Shown: one piece after another, positions 26,662-34,343 of the stretch
Numbering within the stretch: position 1 is the first letter of the stretch
Layout: each line of letters starts with the position of its first letter
Assembly: GCA_964646625.1 (NCBI GenBank)
Contig: CAZYHC010000015.1
Coordinates: 1 to 64,000 of the forward strand
Source of the DNA: DAOULT01 sp964646625
Lineage (GTDB): Bacteria; Chloroflexota; Anaerolineae; CAZYHC01
Direction: 5' to 3'
DNA: 64,000 nt
Translations under genes and position numbers: made by a program
Notes under the pieces: generated by a model
The model's input: only the letters and a program-made list of their open reading frames with translations
Database searches by the model: none
Told to the model about the DNA's origin: nothing

Positions 26662-27403
26662 GTACTTTTGTCCCCCAGAGAAGCAGGTAGCGAGACACGT
26701 ATGGGATCGGCCCAGCGCGCAAGTCCCGTTCCATGCGTTCCATTCCCCTCTGAAAAGCCTCTTCTCCAATTAAGTGGAGAGATGAAAAAGCCTTGTCCCG
26801 GTAGGCCTGGATGTCGGTCAGGGGGCAGGAAAATTCCACCATATGCTCGGCGATCTGGCCGAACCCGACCCGCTCCATGAGGGCGCGGAGTGCAGCGATG
26901 CGGGGATATCGGTCTAACTCGACCTCAACGGTCTCCGGAAAGTAGTTAGCCAGCGGCTTACGGTGGCGAATGATCCACTCGGAATCTGTGACGGTACATA
27001 CTTTGCCCCCCGCTTTCAGCGTCCGGTGGGCCTCCCGGAAATACTCAAGGCGGCTATTCACGTGATGGATCACGTCCACCGAAAACACCAGGTCGAAGGA
27101 GCCTGGCGGGAAGCCAAGCCTTTCAGCCCGGCCAGGCTGAAAACTGATTTTCCCCGATCGCGCGCTGGCCCTGGCCAACATCTGTTCGGAGGGATCGATG
27201 CCCCAACACGAGCAGCCCGCCAGCGATTCCAGGGCAATGACGTAATTGCCCGTGCCGCATCCCACTTCGAGCACCCTGGAAGCACTTCCCACTCCGCTGG
27301 TGGAGAGCAGGCCCTTCAGGACTCCCGGATGGACGCCACGGTGCCGGGCATATTCCGCAGCAATCTTATCGTAATCGATCAAGCTGTAAAGGCCCTGATT
27401 CAA
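26618..27403 (-). CDS. Class I SAM-dependent methyltransferase
   Basis: A 261-residue methyltransferase of the UbiE/Methyltransf_11 type. VLEVGCGTGNYVIALE near residue 45 is motif I, GIDPSEQMLARA motif II and FDLVFSVDVIHHVN near 105 the motif IV region. The TTG start overlaps the transketolase stop by 4 bases. No substrate is evident. Its end overlaps the BrnT-like toxin start. Confidence 0.8.
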   Translation of the reverse strand: MNQGLYSLIDYDKIAAEYARHRGVHPGVLKGLLSTSGVGSASRVLEVGCGTGNYVIALESLAGCSCWGIDPSEQMLARASARSGKISFQPGRAERLGFPPGSFDLVFSVDVIHHVNSRLEYFREAHRTLKAGGKVCTVTDSEWIIRHRKPLANYFPETVEVELDRYPRIAALRALMERVGFGQIAEHMVEFSCPLTDIQAYRDKAFSSLHLIGEEAFQRGMERMERDLRAGPIPYVSRYLLLWGTKVHENLWRYLAKGCDR

Positions 27404-29388
27404 GCCACAGATTCCAGGATTCTCTTGGCCGCGGCGGCCACATAATCCGCCGTAAAGCCGTACTTCTCAAACAGCACTTTATAGGGAGCAGAGGCTCCAA
27501 AACGCTCGATACCGATCACTTCGTCGGCGTAGCGGTGCCAGCCCTGGGGCACTCCGGCCTCGATAGCCAGGGTGGGGAGCGGGGGCAAGACCTCAGCGCG
27601 GTACTTCTGAGGCTGCTGGTCGAATAGCTCCCAGCTAGGCATGTTGACCACGCGGGCGGCGATTCCTTCTGCGGCCAGCTTAGCGCGGACCTCCAGGGCC
27701 AGGTGTACCTCGGAGCCAGTAGCGACCAGGACGATGTCCGGTTTCTCGGCGTCGGCCAGGACGTAGGCTCCACGCGCCAACCCCTCGGCGGAGGGATACT
27801 GGCTGCGGTCGAGGATAGGGAGCTTTTGCCGGGTGAGCGCCAGGGCTACCGGGCCATCCTGGTGCTCCAGGGCCACACGCCAGGCCACCGCCGTTTCTGC
27901 GGCGTCGGCGGGGCGGATGACGATCAGGCTGGGGATGGCCCGCAGAGCAGCCAACTGCTCGATGGGCTGATGGGTGGGGCCGTCCTCGCCTAACCCGATG
28001 CTATCGTGGGTGAAGACGTAGACGAGGGGCAGTTCCATCATAGCCGCCAGGCGGATGGAAGGGCGCATGTAATCGGAGAAGACCAGGAAGGTGCCCCCAT
28101 AGGGGATTATCCCCCCATGCAGGGCCAGGCCGTTCAGAATGGAGCCCATAGCGTGCTCGCGGACGCCAAAACGCAGGTTGCGAGCGCCGAAGTGCCCAGG
28201 GCCAAAATCGCCGTAGCCCTGGAGGTAGGTATTGTTAGAGGGAGCCAGGTCGGCCGAACCGCCCAGCAGGGTGGGCATACGGGCGGCGATGGCGTTGAGT
28301 ACCTTGCCTGAAGCGGCGCGGGTAGCCAGGGGGCCATCTTCCGGTGTAAAAGCGGGCAGATCAGCCTCCCACCCGTTCGGGAGCTCTCTATCCATCACCA
28401 TCTTCCATTCAACAGCCAGGTCTGGATGGGCTTCGGCGTACGCGTCAAAACGGGTCAGCCATTCCTCTTCCTGGTCACGTCCCCTTCTAACTGCCTCTCG
28501 GAAGTGGGCCAGGGCCTCTTTGGGGATGTAGAAATCAGGCTCCAGCGGCCAGTCCAGATTTTCTTTGGTAAGCTGTACCTCTTCTTGGCCCAGGGGCGCG
28601 CCGTGCACCCCGGCTGTGTCCTGTTTATTGGGGCTGCCGTAGCCGATGTGGGTGCGGGCCATGATCAGAGAAGGGCGCTCCGTCTCGGCCTGGGCCGCTT
28701 CGATGGCCGCAGCGACGGCCTCCAGATCGTAGCCATCGACCCGCTGCACGTGCCAGCCGTAGGCCTGGAAACGGCGCTCCACGTCTTCGGTGAAGGTCAG
28801 GTCGGTGCTGCCCTCGATGGTGATGTGGTTATCGTCGTAGAGGTAGATGAGCTTGCCCAGGCGCAGATGTCCGGCCAGCGAGGCCGCTTCGGAGGCCACC
28901 CCTTCCATCAGGTCACCATCGCTGACGATGGCATAGACGTGGTGATCGACAATGGTGTGACCAGGACGGTTGAAGTGTTCGGCCAGGAACTTCTCGGCGA
29001 TGGCCAGGCCCACCCCGTTGGCGAAACCCTGCCCCAGCGGGCCGGTGGTGGTCTCCACCCCGACGGCCGGGTCATATTCCGGGTGGCCGGGGGTGCGGCT
29101 CCCCCATTGGCGAAAGCTTTGTAGCTCCGACAGGGGGAGGTCGTAGCCCGTCAGGTGAAGCAGGCTGTAGAGAAGCATCGAGCCATGTCCCGCCGAGAGG
29201 ACGAAACGATCGCGGTCGGGCCAGGTGGGGTGGGTGGGATTGTGCTTGAGAAAGCGAGTCCAGAGGACGTAGGCCATCGCCGCCGCCCCCATAGGCATTC
29301 CCGGATGGCCGGAGTTCGCTTTCTGCACCCCGTCTACGGCCAGCATACGAATAGTATTGATACACAATTGATCCAGGTTATCGCTCAC
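27400..29388 (-). CDS. tkt: Transketolase
   Basis: A 662-residue thiamine-diphosphate transketolase. ANSGHPGMPMGAAAMAYVLW near residue 25 holds the His of the active site, and GPLGQGFANGVGLA near 115 and the ThDP motif GDGDLMEG-like SDGDLMEGVASEA near 155 follow. The pyrimidine domain has GVREHAMGSILNG near 405 and the transketolase signature YGGTFLVFSDYMRPSIRLAA near 430, then HDSIGLGEDGPTHQPIEQL. It moves two-carbon units in the pentose phosphate pathway, fitting the local sugar and polyol genes. GTG start with AGGAGGAAC 2 bases upstream of its spacer. Confidence 0.96.
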   Translation of the reverse strand: MSDNLDQLCINTIRMLAVDGVQKANSGHPGMPMGAAAMAYVLWTRFLKHNPTHPTWPDRDRFVLSAGHGSMLLYSLLHLTGYDLPLSELQSFRQWGSRTPGHPEYDPAVGVETTTGPLGQGFANGVGLAIAEKFLAEHFNRPGHTIVDHHVYAIVSDGDLMEGVASEAASLAGHLRLGKLIYLYDDNHITIEGSTDLTFTEDVERRFQAYGWHVQRVDGYDLEAVAAAIEAAQAETERPSLIMARTHIGYGSPNKQDTAGVHGAPLGQEEVQLTKENLDWPLEPDFYIPKEALAHFREAVRRGRDQEEEWLTRFDAYAEAHPDLAVEWKMVMDRELPNGWEADLPAFTPEDGPLATRAASGKVLNAIAARMPTLLGGSADLAPSNNTYLQGYGDFGPGHFGARNLRFGVREHAMGSILNGLALHGGIIPYGGTFLVFSDYMRPSIRLAAMMELPLVYVFTHDSIGLGEDGPTHQPIEQLAALRAIPSLIVIRPADAAETAVAWRVALEHQDGPVALALTRQKLPILDRSQYPSAEGLARGAYVLADAEKPDIVLVATGSEVHLALEVRAKLAAEGIAARVVNMPSWELFDQQPQKYRAEVLPPLPTLAIEAGVPQGWHRYADEVIGIERFGASAPYKVLFEKYGFTADYVAAAAKRILESVA

Positions 29389-29549
29389 TGTTCCTCCTTA
29401 AAGTATAATAATAGTATTTCGGCTTCACAAAGGATGGAAGAGCAGAGAATCGAGGGAACAACGAATGTTCGCTGTTTGAATCTCCCATCTCAAATCTCGT
29501 ATCCCGTTTCACATGATAACAAAAGGTTGGTTAGATGTCAAGCCGGAAG

Positions 29550-29578
29550 TTGTAAAGAAAAGCCTTTTCGACTATAAT
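29550..29578 (+). promoter_or_regulatory. Sigma-70 promoter for lgt
   Basis: TTGTAA (29550-29555), a 17-base spacer and TATAAT (29573-29578), 45 bases before the lgt start. The 234-base gap 29389-29622 otherwise shows no gene. Confidence 0.75.
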
Positions 29579-29622
29579 ATCTTCCAACGTCTAATTTTTC
29601 ATCACCTTTCAAGGAGGGGAGA

Positions 29623-30423
29623 ATGAATCCCATCGCTTTGCAAATCGGGCCTTTCACCGTTTACTGGTACGGGATACTGGTGGTGAGCGGCGCCTTGCTG
29701 GGCGGCTTCGCCGCCAACCTGGAAGCCAAAAGACGAGGCGAAGACCCCGATCACGTCTGGAACGCCCTGTTGGTTTGTCTGGTGCTGGGTCTGATCGGGG
29801 CGCGTCTGTACCACGTCTTCTCTTTTCCGCAGGGGGGCAGCCGCAACTGGGATTTCTATCGCCAGAACCCCATCGCCATCCTGAAGATCTGGGAAGGCGG
29901 GTTGGGCATTTATGGGGCAGTGATCGGGGGCGTTATCGGGTTGTACGTCTACGCCCGCCTCAACAGGCTGAACTTCCTCCGTTGGCTGGATATCGGGGCC
30001 CCGGGCCTGATCCTGGCCCAGGCCATCGGTCGCTGGGGCAACTTTGTCAACCAGGAGTTGTACGGCTATCCTACCGACCTGCCCTGGGGCCTCTACATCG
30101 CCCCCCGATACCGCTTGCCAGGGCTGGAAGCTCACGAACGTTTTCACCCTACCTTCCTGTACGAATCGCTGTGGAATCTCCTGCTCTTTTTCCTCTTGAT
30201 GTACCTGGCCCGCCACTATCGCGATCGTTTGCGGGACGGCGATATTTTCTGTCTGTACGTCATCCTCTACTCTCTGGGGCGCATTGCCGTCGAGCAACTG
30301 CGGCCCGATAGCTGGATGATAGGAAGTATGCGCGTGGCCCAGTTGATCGCTGTCGTAGCCATTGTCGGCTTTTTGGCGGTGATGTGGTATCGACGCCGCC
30401 TGGAAATCAAATTTCCAGGCTGA
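29623..30423 (+). CDS. lgt: Prolipoprotein diacylglyceryl transferase
   Basis: A 266-residue inner-membrane enzyme with about seven membrane helices. It starts with IGPFTVYWYGILVV, has GLIGARLYHVF near residue 65 and WEGGLGIYGAVIGG near 95, and contains the Lgt signature GRWGNFVNQELYGYPT near 135, whose Arg contacts phosphatidylglycerol. HPTFLYESLWN near 170 and GRIAVEQLRPD near 225 are also conserved. It attaches diacylglycerol to the lipobox Cys of prolipoproteins. Strong aaggagggg site. Confidence 0.95.
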   Translation: MNPIALQIGPFTVYWYGILVVSGALLGGFAANLEAKRRGEDPDHVWNALLVCLVLGLIGARLYHVFSFPQGGSRNWDFYRQNPIAILKIWEGGLGIYGAVIGGVIGLYVYARLNRLNFLRWLDIGAPGLILAQAIGRWGNFVNQELYGYPTDLPWGLYIAPRYRLPGLEAHERFHPTFLYESLWNLLLFFLLMYLARHYRDRLRDGDIFCLYVILYSLGRIAVEQLRPDSWMIGSMRVAQLIAVVAIVGFLAVMWYRRRLEIKFPG

Positions 30424-30430
30424 TAACCTA

Positions 30431-30475
30431 AGTGCGCTAAAGCGCACTCTTCAGCCTGGGAGTTGGCTCCCAGGC
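30431..30475. repeat. Two back-to-back perfect hairpins after lgt
   Basis: Arms agtgcgct/agcgcact (30431-30448) and gcctgggag/ctcccaggc (30454-30475). No T-run follows. The first hairpin resembles another short dispersed palindrome; together they may stabilise or end the lgt message. Confidence 0.7.
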
Positions 30476-30479
30476 GGGC

Positions 30480-30508
30480 TTGCCACCGGGCCAAATTTGG
30501 GGTACAAT
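30480..30508 (+). promoter_or_regulatory. Probable promoter for the TPR/L,D-transpeptidase gene
   Basis: TTGCCA (30480-30485), a 17-base spacer and TACAAT (30503-30508), 57 bases before the start codon. Confidence 0.6.
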
Positions 30509-30564
30509 AATGGTGAAAAAAGTGTACTCCCGTAAATGATGACTACCAACCAGAGTGAGGCGAG

Positions 30565-31776
30565 ATGGCCGGTGACGTTGACCAGCGAGGGGCGGAGCAG
30601 TCCAAACAGAACAAAGCGTTGACCGCCAACATTAGCCTTTCCAGGTGCCTGGCACTTTGGAAGTGCCGGGCACCTTCCAAGAGGTCGTTCAAAGTGGTTT
30701 CGTGGCGGCGGCTGGTGGTGGCGGCGGTGGTGGGCCTGTTTCTGATCCTGGTGGGGGTCGGGGTTGGAGCACAGGCCTGGCAGTTGGCTATGGTCATCTC
30801 GCCTCCTGCCGCAACCCCTACTCCCACAAAAGCAGAACGCATCGCTCCCCTCCACCAGGAGCTGGACCGGGTCTGGGAAACAGAGCAGTGGCCGCAGATC
30901 ATGGCCATCCTGGAACGCATCCAGGCTATCGACCCTGATTACCCTGGATTACGCGAAAGGCTGTTTACCGCCCACCTGCTTTACGGCCTGGAACTGGTGG
31001 AAAGCAATCGCCTGGAGCAGGCTATAGAGCAGTTCGATCGGGCTTTGGCGCTCAATCCCCACCAAGAGACCGCTCAGCGTGAGAGACGGCTGGCTGCTGC
31101 CTATCTGGCCGGCCTGGAAAATCACCGCAGAGGATACTGGACTCAGGCCATAAAGGAACTGTCTACGGTTTACGAACTGGACCCCGATTACAAAGAGGTC
31201 CGCTTTCTGCTCTACAGCGCCCATTACAACTACGGTCTGAGCTTGCAGCGGGCGGGCTACCTGACCGAAGCCCGGCAAGAATACGAGCGCGCCCTGGAGG
31301 TCAACAGCGAGGGCACGGAGGCCCAGGCCAGACTGACCGAAGTGACCCTGCTCCTCACTCCTCCGACCCCAACCCCTATCCCCACTCCTACCTCGAATAA
31401 ACGCATTGAGATCGATATCTCCGAGCAGCACTTTTACGCTTACGAGGGAGAGGTGCTGGTCTACAGCTTCGTCTGCTCCACGGGCGAGCCGGGCCGGGAT
31501 ACGAAGCCCGGCCACTACAGGGTCCAAAGCAAGATTCCGGAGGCTTACGCCAGCATATGGGACCTGCGTATGCCCTACTGGCTGGGCATCTATACGGTGG
31601 GCAAGTACGAAAACGGTATCCACGCCCTGCCCATCCGGCGGAGCGACGGCGTAAAGATGTGGGGAGGGTTACTCGGTCGGCGCGTCTCCTACGGCTGCAT
31701 CATCCTGAGCGACCAGGCGGCCCAAACGATCTACCACTGGGCCGAATTGGGCATCCCCGTGATTATCAGATATTGA
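30565..31776 (+). CDS. Membrane-anchored TPR protein with L,D-transpeptidase (YkuD) domain
   Basis: A 403-residue protein. A cytoplasmic N-terminus of about 45 residues is followed by one membrane helix (RLVVAAVVGLFLILVGVGVG, 49-68) and a Thr/Pro linker. TPR repeats span about 85-265 (ANQAIEQFDRALALNP-type units), followed by a second Pro/Thr linker and a YkuD domain (about 280-403). The catalytic site reads HALPIRRSDG, then GRRVSYGCIILS with the nucleophilic Cys. The domain forms 3-3 peptidoglycan cross-links or attaches proteins to the wall. Residues about 26-38 are encoded by an inserted dispersed palindrome. Confidence 0.88.
   Translation: MAGDVDQRGAEQSKQNKALTANISLSRCLALWKCRAPSKRSFKVVSWRRLVVAAVVGLFLILVGVGVGAQAWQLAMVISPPAATPTPTKAERIAPLHQELDRVWETEQWPQIMAILERIQAIDPDYPGLRERLFTAHLLYGLELVESNRLEQAIEQFDRALALNPHQETAQRERRLAAAYLAGLENHRRGYWTQAIKELSTVYELDPDYKEVRFLLYSAHYNYGLSLQRAGYLTEARQEYERALEVNSEGTEAQARLTEVTLLLTPPTPTPIPTPTSNKRIEIDISEQHFYAYEGEVLVYSFVCSTGEPGRDTKPGHYRVQSKIPEAYASIWDLRMPYWLGIYTVGKYENGIHALPIRRSDGVKMWGGLLGRRVSYGCIILSDQAAQTIYHWAELGIPVIIRY
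30642..30675. repeat. Dispersed palindrome family 1 inside the L,D-transpeptidase gene
   Basis: Arms caggtgcctggcactt and aagtgccgggcacctt, with one mismatch, in frame within the cytoplasmic N-terminal tail. Confidence 0.85.
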
Positions 31777-31854
31777 ATCCTGATGCTCAGAAGAGCTACC
31801 ACCAGTGCTCTCTGGCACCAGTTCATCCACCAACTTAGCTCTGTTTGTTATTTA

Positions 31855-33477
31855 TTATGTTAAATCTACCAGACATCCCTCGTGGGCTCGCAGGTGGAAG
31901 GCCGCCAGGTCAACCGCTCCTTCCCGGTCCAGGTGGGTGGAAAGCCCCAGGCGGCCACGTTGTCCCGCCTCAGCCAGAGAGAAGTCCTGTTCCTCCGCTG
32001 AGAAATTGAGGGCTATCAGCATCCGCTGGCTCTCATGTTCCCGCAGGTACACGAAACAACTCCCGGGCACGCCGTCCAGCGGTCGATAGCGGCCCTCGAT
32101 CAGGGCCGGCGACGCCTTGCGCCTCCAGATCAGCCTCTTGTACAGGTTGAGCAGCGAGGTGGGGTCGGCTTGCTGCGCCTCGACGTTGACCGTCTGGTAG
32201 TCAGGGGCTACGGGCAACCAGGGGGCTCGCTCCGAGAAACCGGCGTTCGGGCCAGCATCCCACTGCATGGGGGTTCGCTCCGGGTCGCGGCCCAGGCCCA
32301 GCCCTGGCACCCGGATGCCAAAGGGGTCTTGCTCCTTTGCCGGGGGGATTTCCACGTCGGTCATGCCCAGTTCGTCGCCGTAATAGAGGGTGGGGGTGCC
32401 GCGCAGGGTGAGCAGCAACATGGCCGCCACCCGAGCCTGGGCCACTCCAAAACGGCTGGCAAGGCGGTGCTCGTCGTGGTTGCCCAGCACGTAGTTGGGC
32501 CAGGCCCCAGGGGGCAAGGCGGCCTCGTACAGGTCCACTCTCCGGCGAAAGAGCTCCGCCTGCCAGGGCAGGCGCATGAGCGTAAAATTGAAGGGGAAAT
32601 GTAGCCCGTCCAGGTTCTCGCCGTAGTACTTCATCAACTCCGACAACCAGAACAGGGAAACCTCGCCCACGCTAAAGCGTTCGTCGTAGCTATCCAGCAC
32701 CCGACGGAACTCGCGGATGATCTCATGTATTTCCGGGCGGTTGTGGGTATAGATTGGCAATTGGGAGTCATGTGGACCAAGCCGTCTCCTTTTCGGGGGC
32801 CGGGGGTTGGGTGGATTGTCACGAAGCTGGTCATCTTTGATCATGCGGGCGACGACGTCTATGCGGAAGCCATCCACCCCTCGGTCCAGCCAGAAGCGGA
32901 GCACGTCCAGCATCGCCGCCCGTACCTGGGGGTTGCGCCAGTTGAGGTCGGGCTGCTCTTTGAGAAAGGAGTGCAGGTAGTATTGCCCGGTCGCCTCATC
33001 CCACTCCCAGGCGGCCCCGCCGAAAACGCTGAGCCAGTTGTTGGGAGGGCTGCCGTCCGGTTTGGGATCGGCCCAGATGTACCAATCGCGTCGGGGGTTG
33101 TCCCGGGATGAACGAGATTCCTTGAACCAGGGATGCTCGCTGGAGCTATGGTTAGGCACGAAGTCCAGGATGAGGCGCATGTCCCGCTTATGGACTGCGG
33201 CCAGCAGTTGATCGAAGGCGGCCAGGTCTCCGAACACCGGATCGATGTCGGTGTAGTCGGCCACGTCGTAGCCGAAGTCGGCCATGGGCGAGGGGTAGAT
33301 GGGGCTCAGCCAGAGGGCGTCCACGCCCAGCGAGTGGGGCGTGCCGTCGTTCAGGTAGTCCAGGCGTTCCACGATGCCTGCCAGATCGCCGAGGCCATCG
33401 CCGTTGCTATCCTGGAAGCTGCGGGGGTAGATCTGATAGATCACGCCCCGCTGCCACCAGAGGTTCTGATTGCTCAT
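31855..33477 (-). CDS. GH13 alpha-glucosidase / oligo-1,6-glucosidase
   Basis: A 540-residue cytoplasmic GH13 enzyme. GVIYQIYPRSFQDSNGDGLGDL at the start holds the calcium or structural Asp loop, and LILDFVPNHSS near residue 100 is conserved region I. DGFRIDVV near 200 carries the nucleophile Asp, FSVGEVSLFW near 265 the acid/base Glu, and LGNHDEHRL near 330 the third Asp. The QPDLNWRNPQVR motif is typical of the oligo-1,6-glucosidase/alpha-glucosidase subfamily. It likely splits short malto- or isomalto-oligosaccharides. No signal peptide. It is convergent with the transpeptidase gene. Confidence 0.88.
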   Translation of the reverse strand: MSNQNLWWQRGVIYQIYPRSFQDSNGDGLGDLAGIVERLDYLNDGTPHSLGVDALWLSPIYPSPMADFGYDVADYTDIDPVFGDLAAFDQLLAAVHKRDMRLILDFVPNHSSSEHPWFKESRSSRDNPRRDWYIWADPKPDGSPPNNWLSVFGGAAWEWDEATGQYYLHSFLKEQPDLNWRNPQVRAAMLDVLRFWLDRGVDGFRIDVVARMIKDDQLRDNPPNPRPPKRRRLGPHDSQLPIYTHNRPEIHEIIREFRRVLDSYDERFSVGEVSLFWLSELMKYYGENLDGLHFPFNFTLMRLPWQAELFRRRVDLYEAALPPGAWPNYVLGNHDEHRLASRFGVAQARVAAMLLLTLRGTPTLYYGDELGMTDVEIPPAKEQDPFGIRVPGLGLGRDPERTPMQWDAGPNAGFSERAPWLPVAPDYQTVNVEAQQADPTSLLNLYKRLIWRRKASPALIEGRYRPLDGVPGSCFVYLREHESQRMLIALNFSAEEQDFSLAEAGQRGRLGLSTHLDREGAVDLAAFHLRAHEGCLVDLT

Positions 33478-33627
33478 GATTATCGCCCCTCCCCTACATG
33501 CTTTCCTGTTCTGGATGAGATCGCCTGGAGATTATATCACATTCCGCTTGGCATGGCAATGAAAACGTGTGAGGGCAGAATCCATCAATGCCCCGTTCAC
33601 CTTTCCGCGTTTTCTGTTCCTCTACAC

Positions 33628-33655
33628 TTGCCATTTAGCCAGAATGTGATATACT
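33628..33655 (+). promoter_or_regulatory. Probable promoter for cvpA-mutS2
   Basis: TTGCCA (33628-33633), a 16-base spacer and TATACT (33650-33655), about 55 bases before the cvpA start. Confidence 0.6.
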
Positions 33656-33708
33656 TTGAAAAGAGTTCATTACCCGGATTGGACGATAGCCATTAAGGAG
33701 GAGCCCTG

Positions 33709-34275
33709 ATGAATTTTCTGGACGTTCTAATCTTTATCATCCTGGCGGTGGGGATGTTTATCGGTTTCATGCGGGGGTTGTTAAGACAGATCGTGGGTCT
33801 GGTCTCTCTTTACATAACGATCCTCGTAGCCGGGTTCATGTATCCTTTACTGGGGCAGGGGATCCTGGTTTTGGGCCCTAACATGAGCGTCACGGCTGCC
33901 GAGGCCATAGCCTTTGCCTCCCTGGTGTTGCTCGGGTACACCACCCTTAATTTCACCATCTACAGTTCCTACAAAGATACTGTGCTGCCTATACCGGGGG
34001 TATTGAACCAGATGGGAGGCATGGTTTTGGGCTTTTTCCTCACCTGCCTCTGGGTCGGCCTGGCGCTGATAGTTATCCATTTTGTGACTGGAGGAAAACC
34101 CTGGATTGCCTACGATGGGGTACGGCAATTTTTTGCCTTCGCGTTACAAGGCTCTGCTATGGTACGCATCTTCACCATTTTTTTGTCCGTGGCCTTCCTC
34201 TCTCTGGAACCCTGGTTTTATTTCTTCGGCGGGTTGCCACCCATTTTTGATAGATTCATCCATCCTGGAGGCTGA
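33709..34275 (+). CDS. CvpA family membrane protein
   Basis: A 188-residue protein with four hydrophobic segments. It opens with FLDVLIFIILAVGMFIGFMRGLLRQIVGLVSL, which holds the CvpA family's G-x-x-R-G motif. A cvpA-mutS2 neighbourhood is common in Firmicutes and related lineages, and mutS2 follows here after 68 bases. CvpA was named for colicin V production; its general role is envelope-related and unclear. Strong aaggaggag site. Confidence 0.82.
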   Translation: MNFLDVLIFIILAVGMFIGFMRGLLRQIVGLVSLYITILVAGFMYPLLGQGILVLGPNMSVTAAEAIAFASLVLLGYTTLNFTIYSSYKDTVLPIPGVLNQMGGMVLGFFLTCLWVGLALIVIHFVTGGKPWIAYDGVRQFFAFALQGSAMVRIFTIFLSVAFLSLEPWFYFFGGLPPIFDRFIHPGG

Positions 34276-34343
34276 ACCTCTTTCGACCGTGACACAGAGG
34301 GTATCGTGACAGTCGGCACACCCGTTTCCTTGACTATTATTCG

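Noticed and set aside
29503..29520. parS-like site (GTTTCACATGATAAC)
   Set aside because: It differs from the parS consensus at several positions and is far from parAB.
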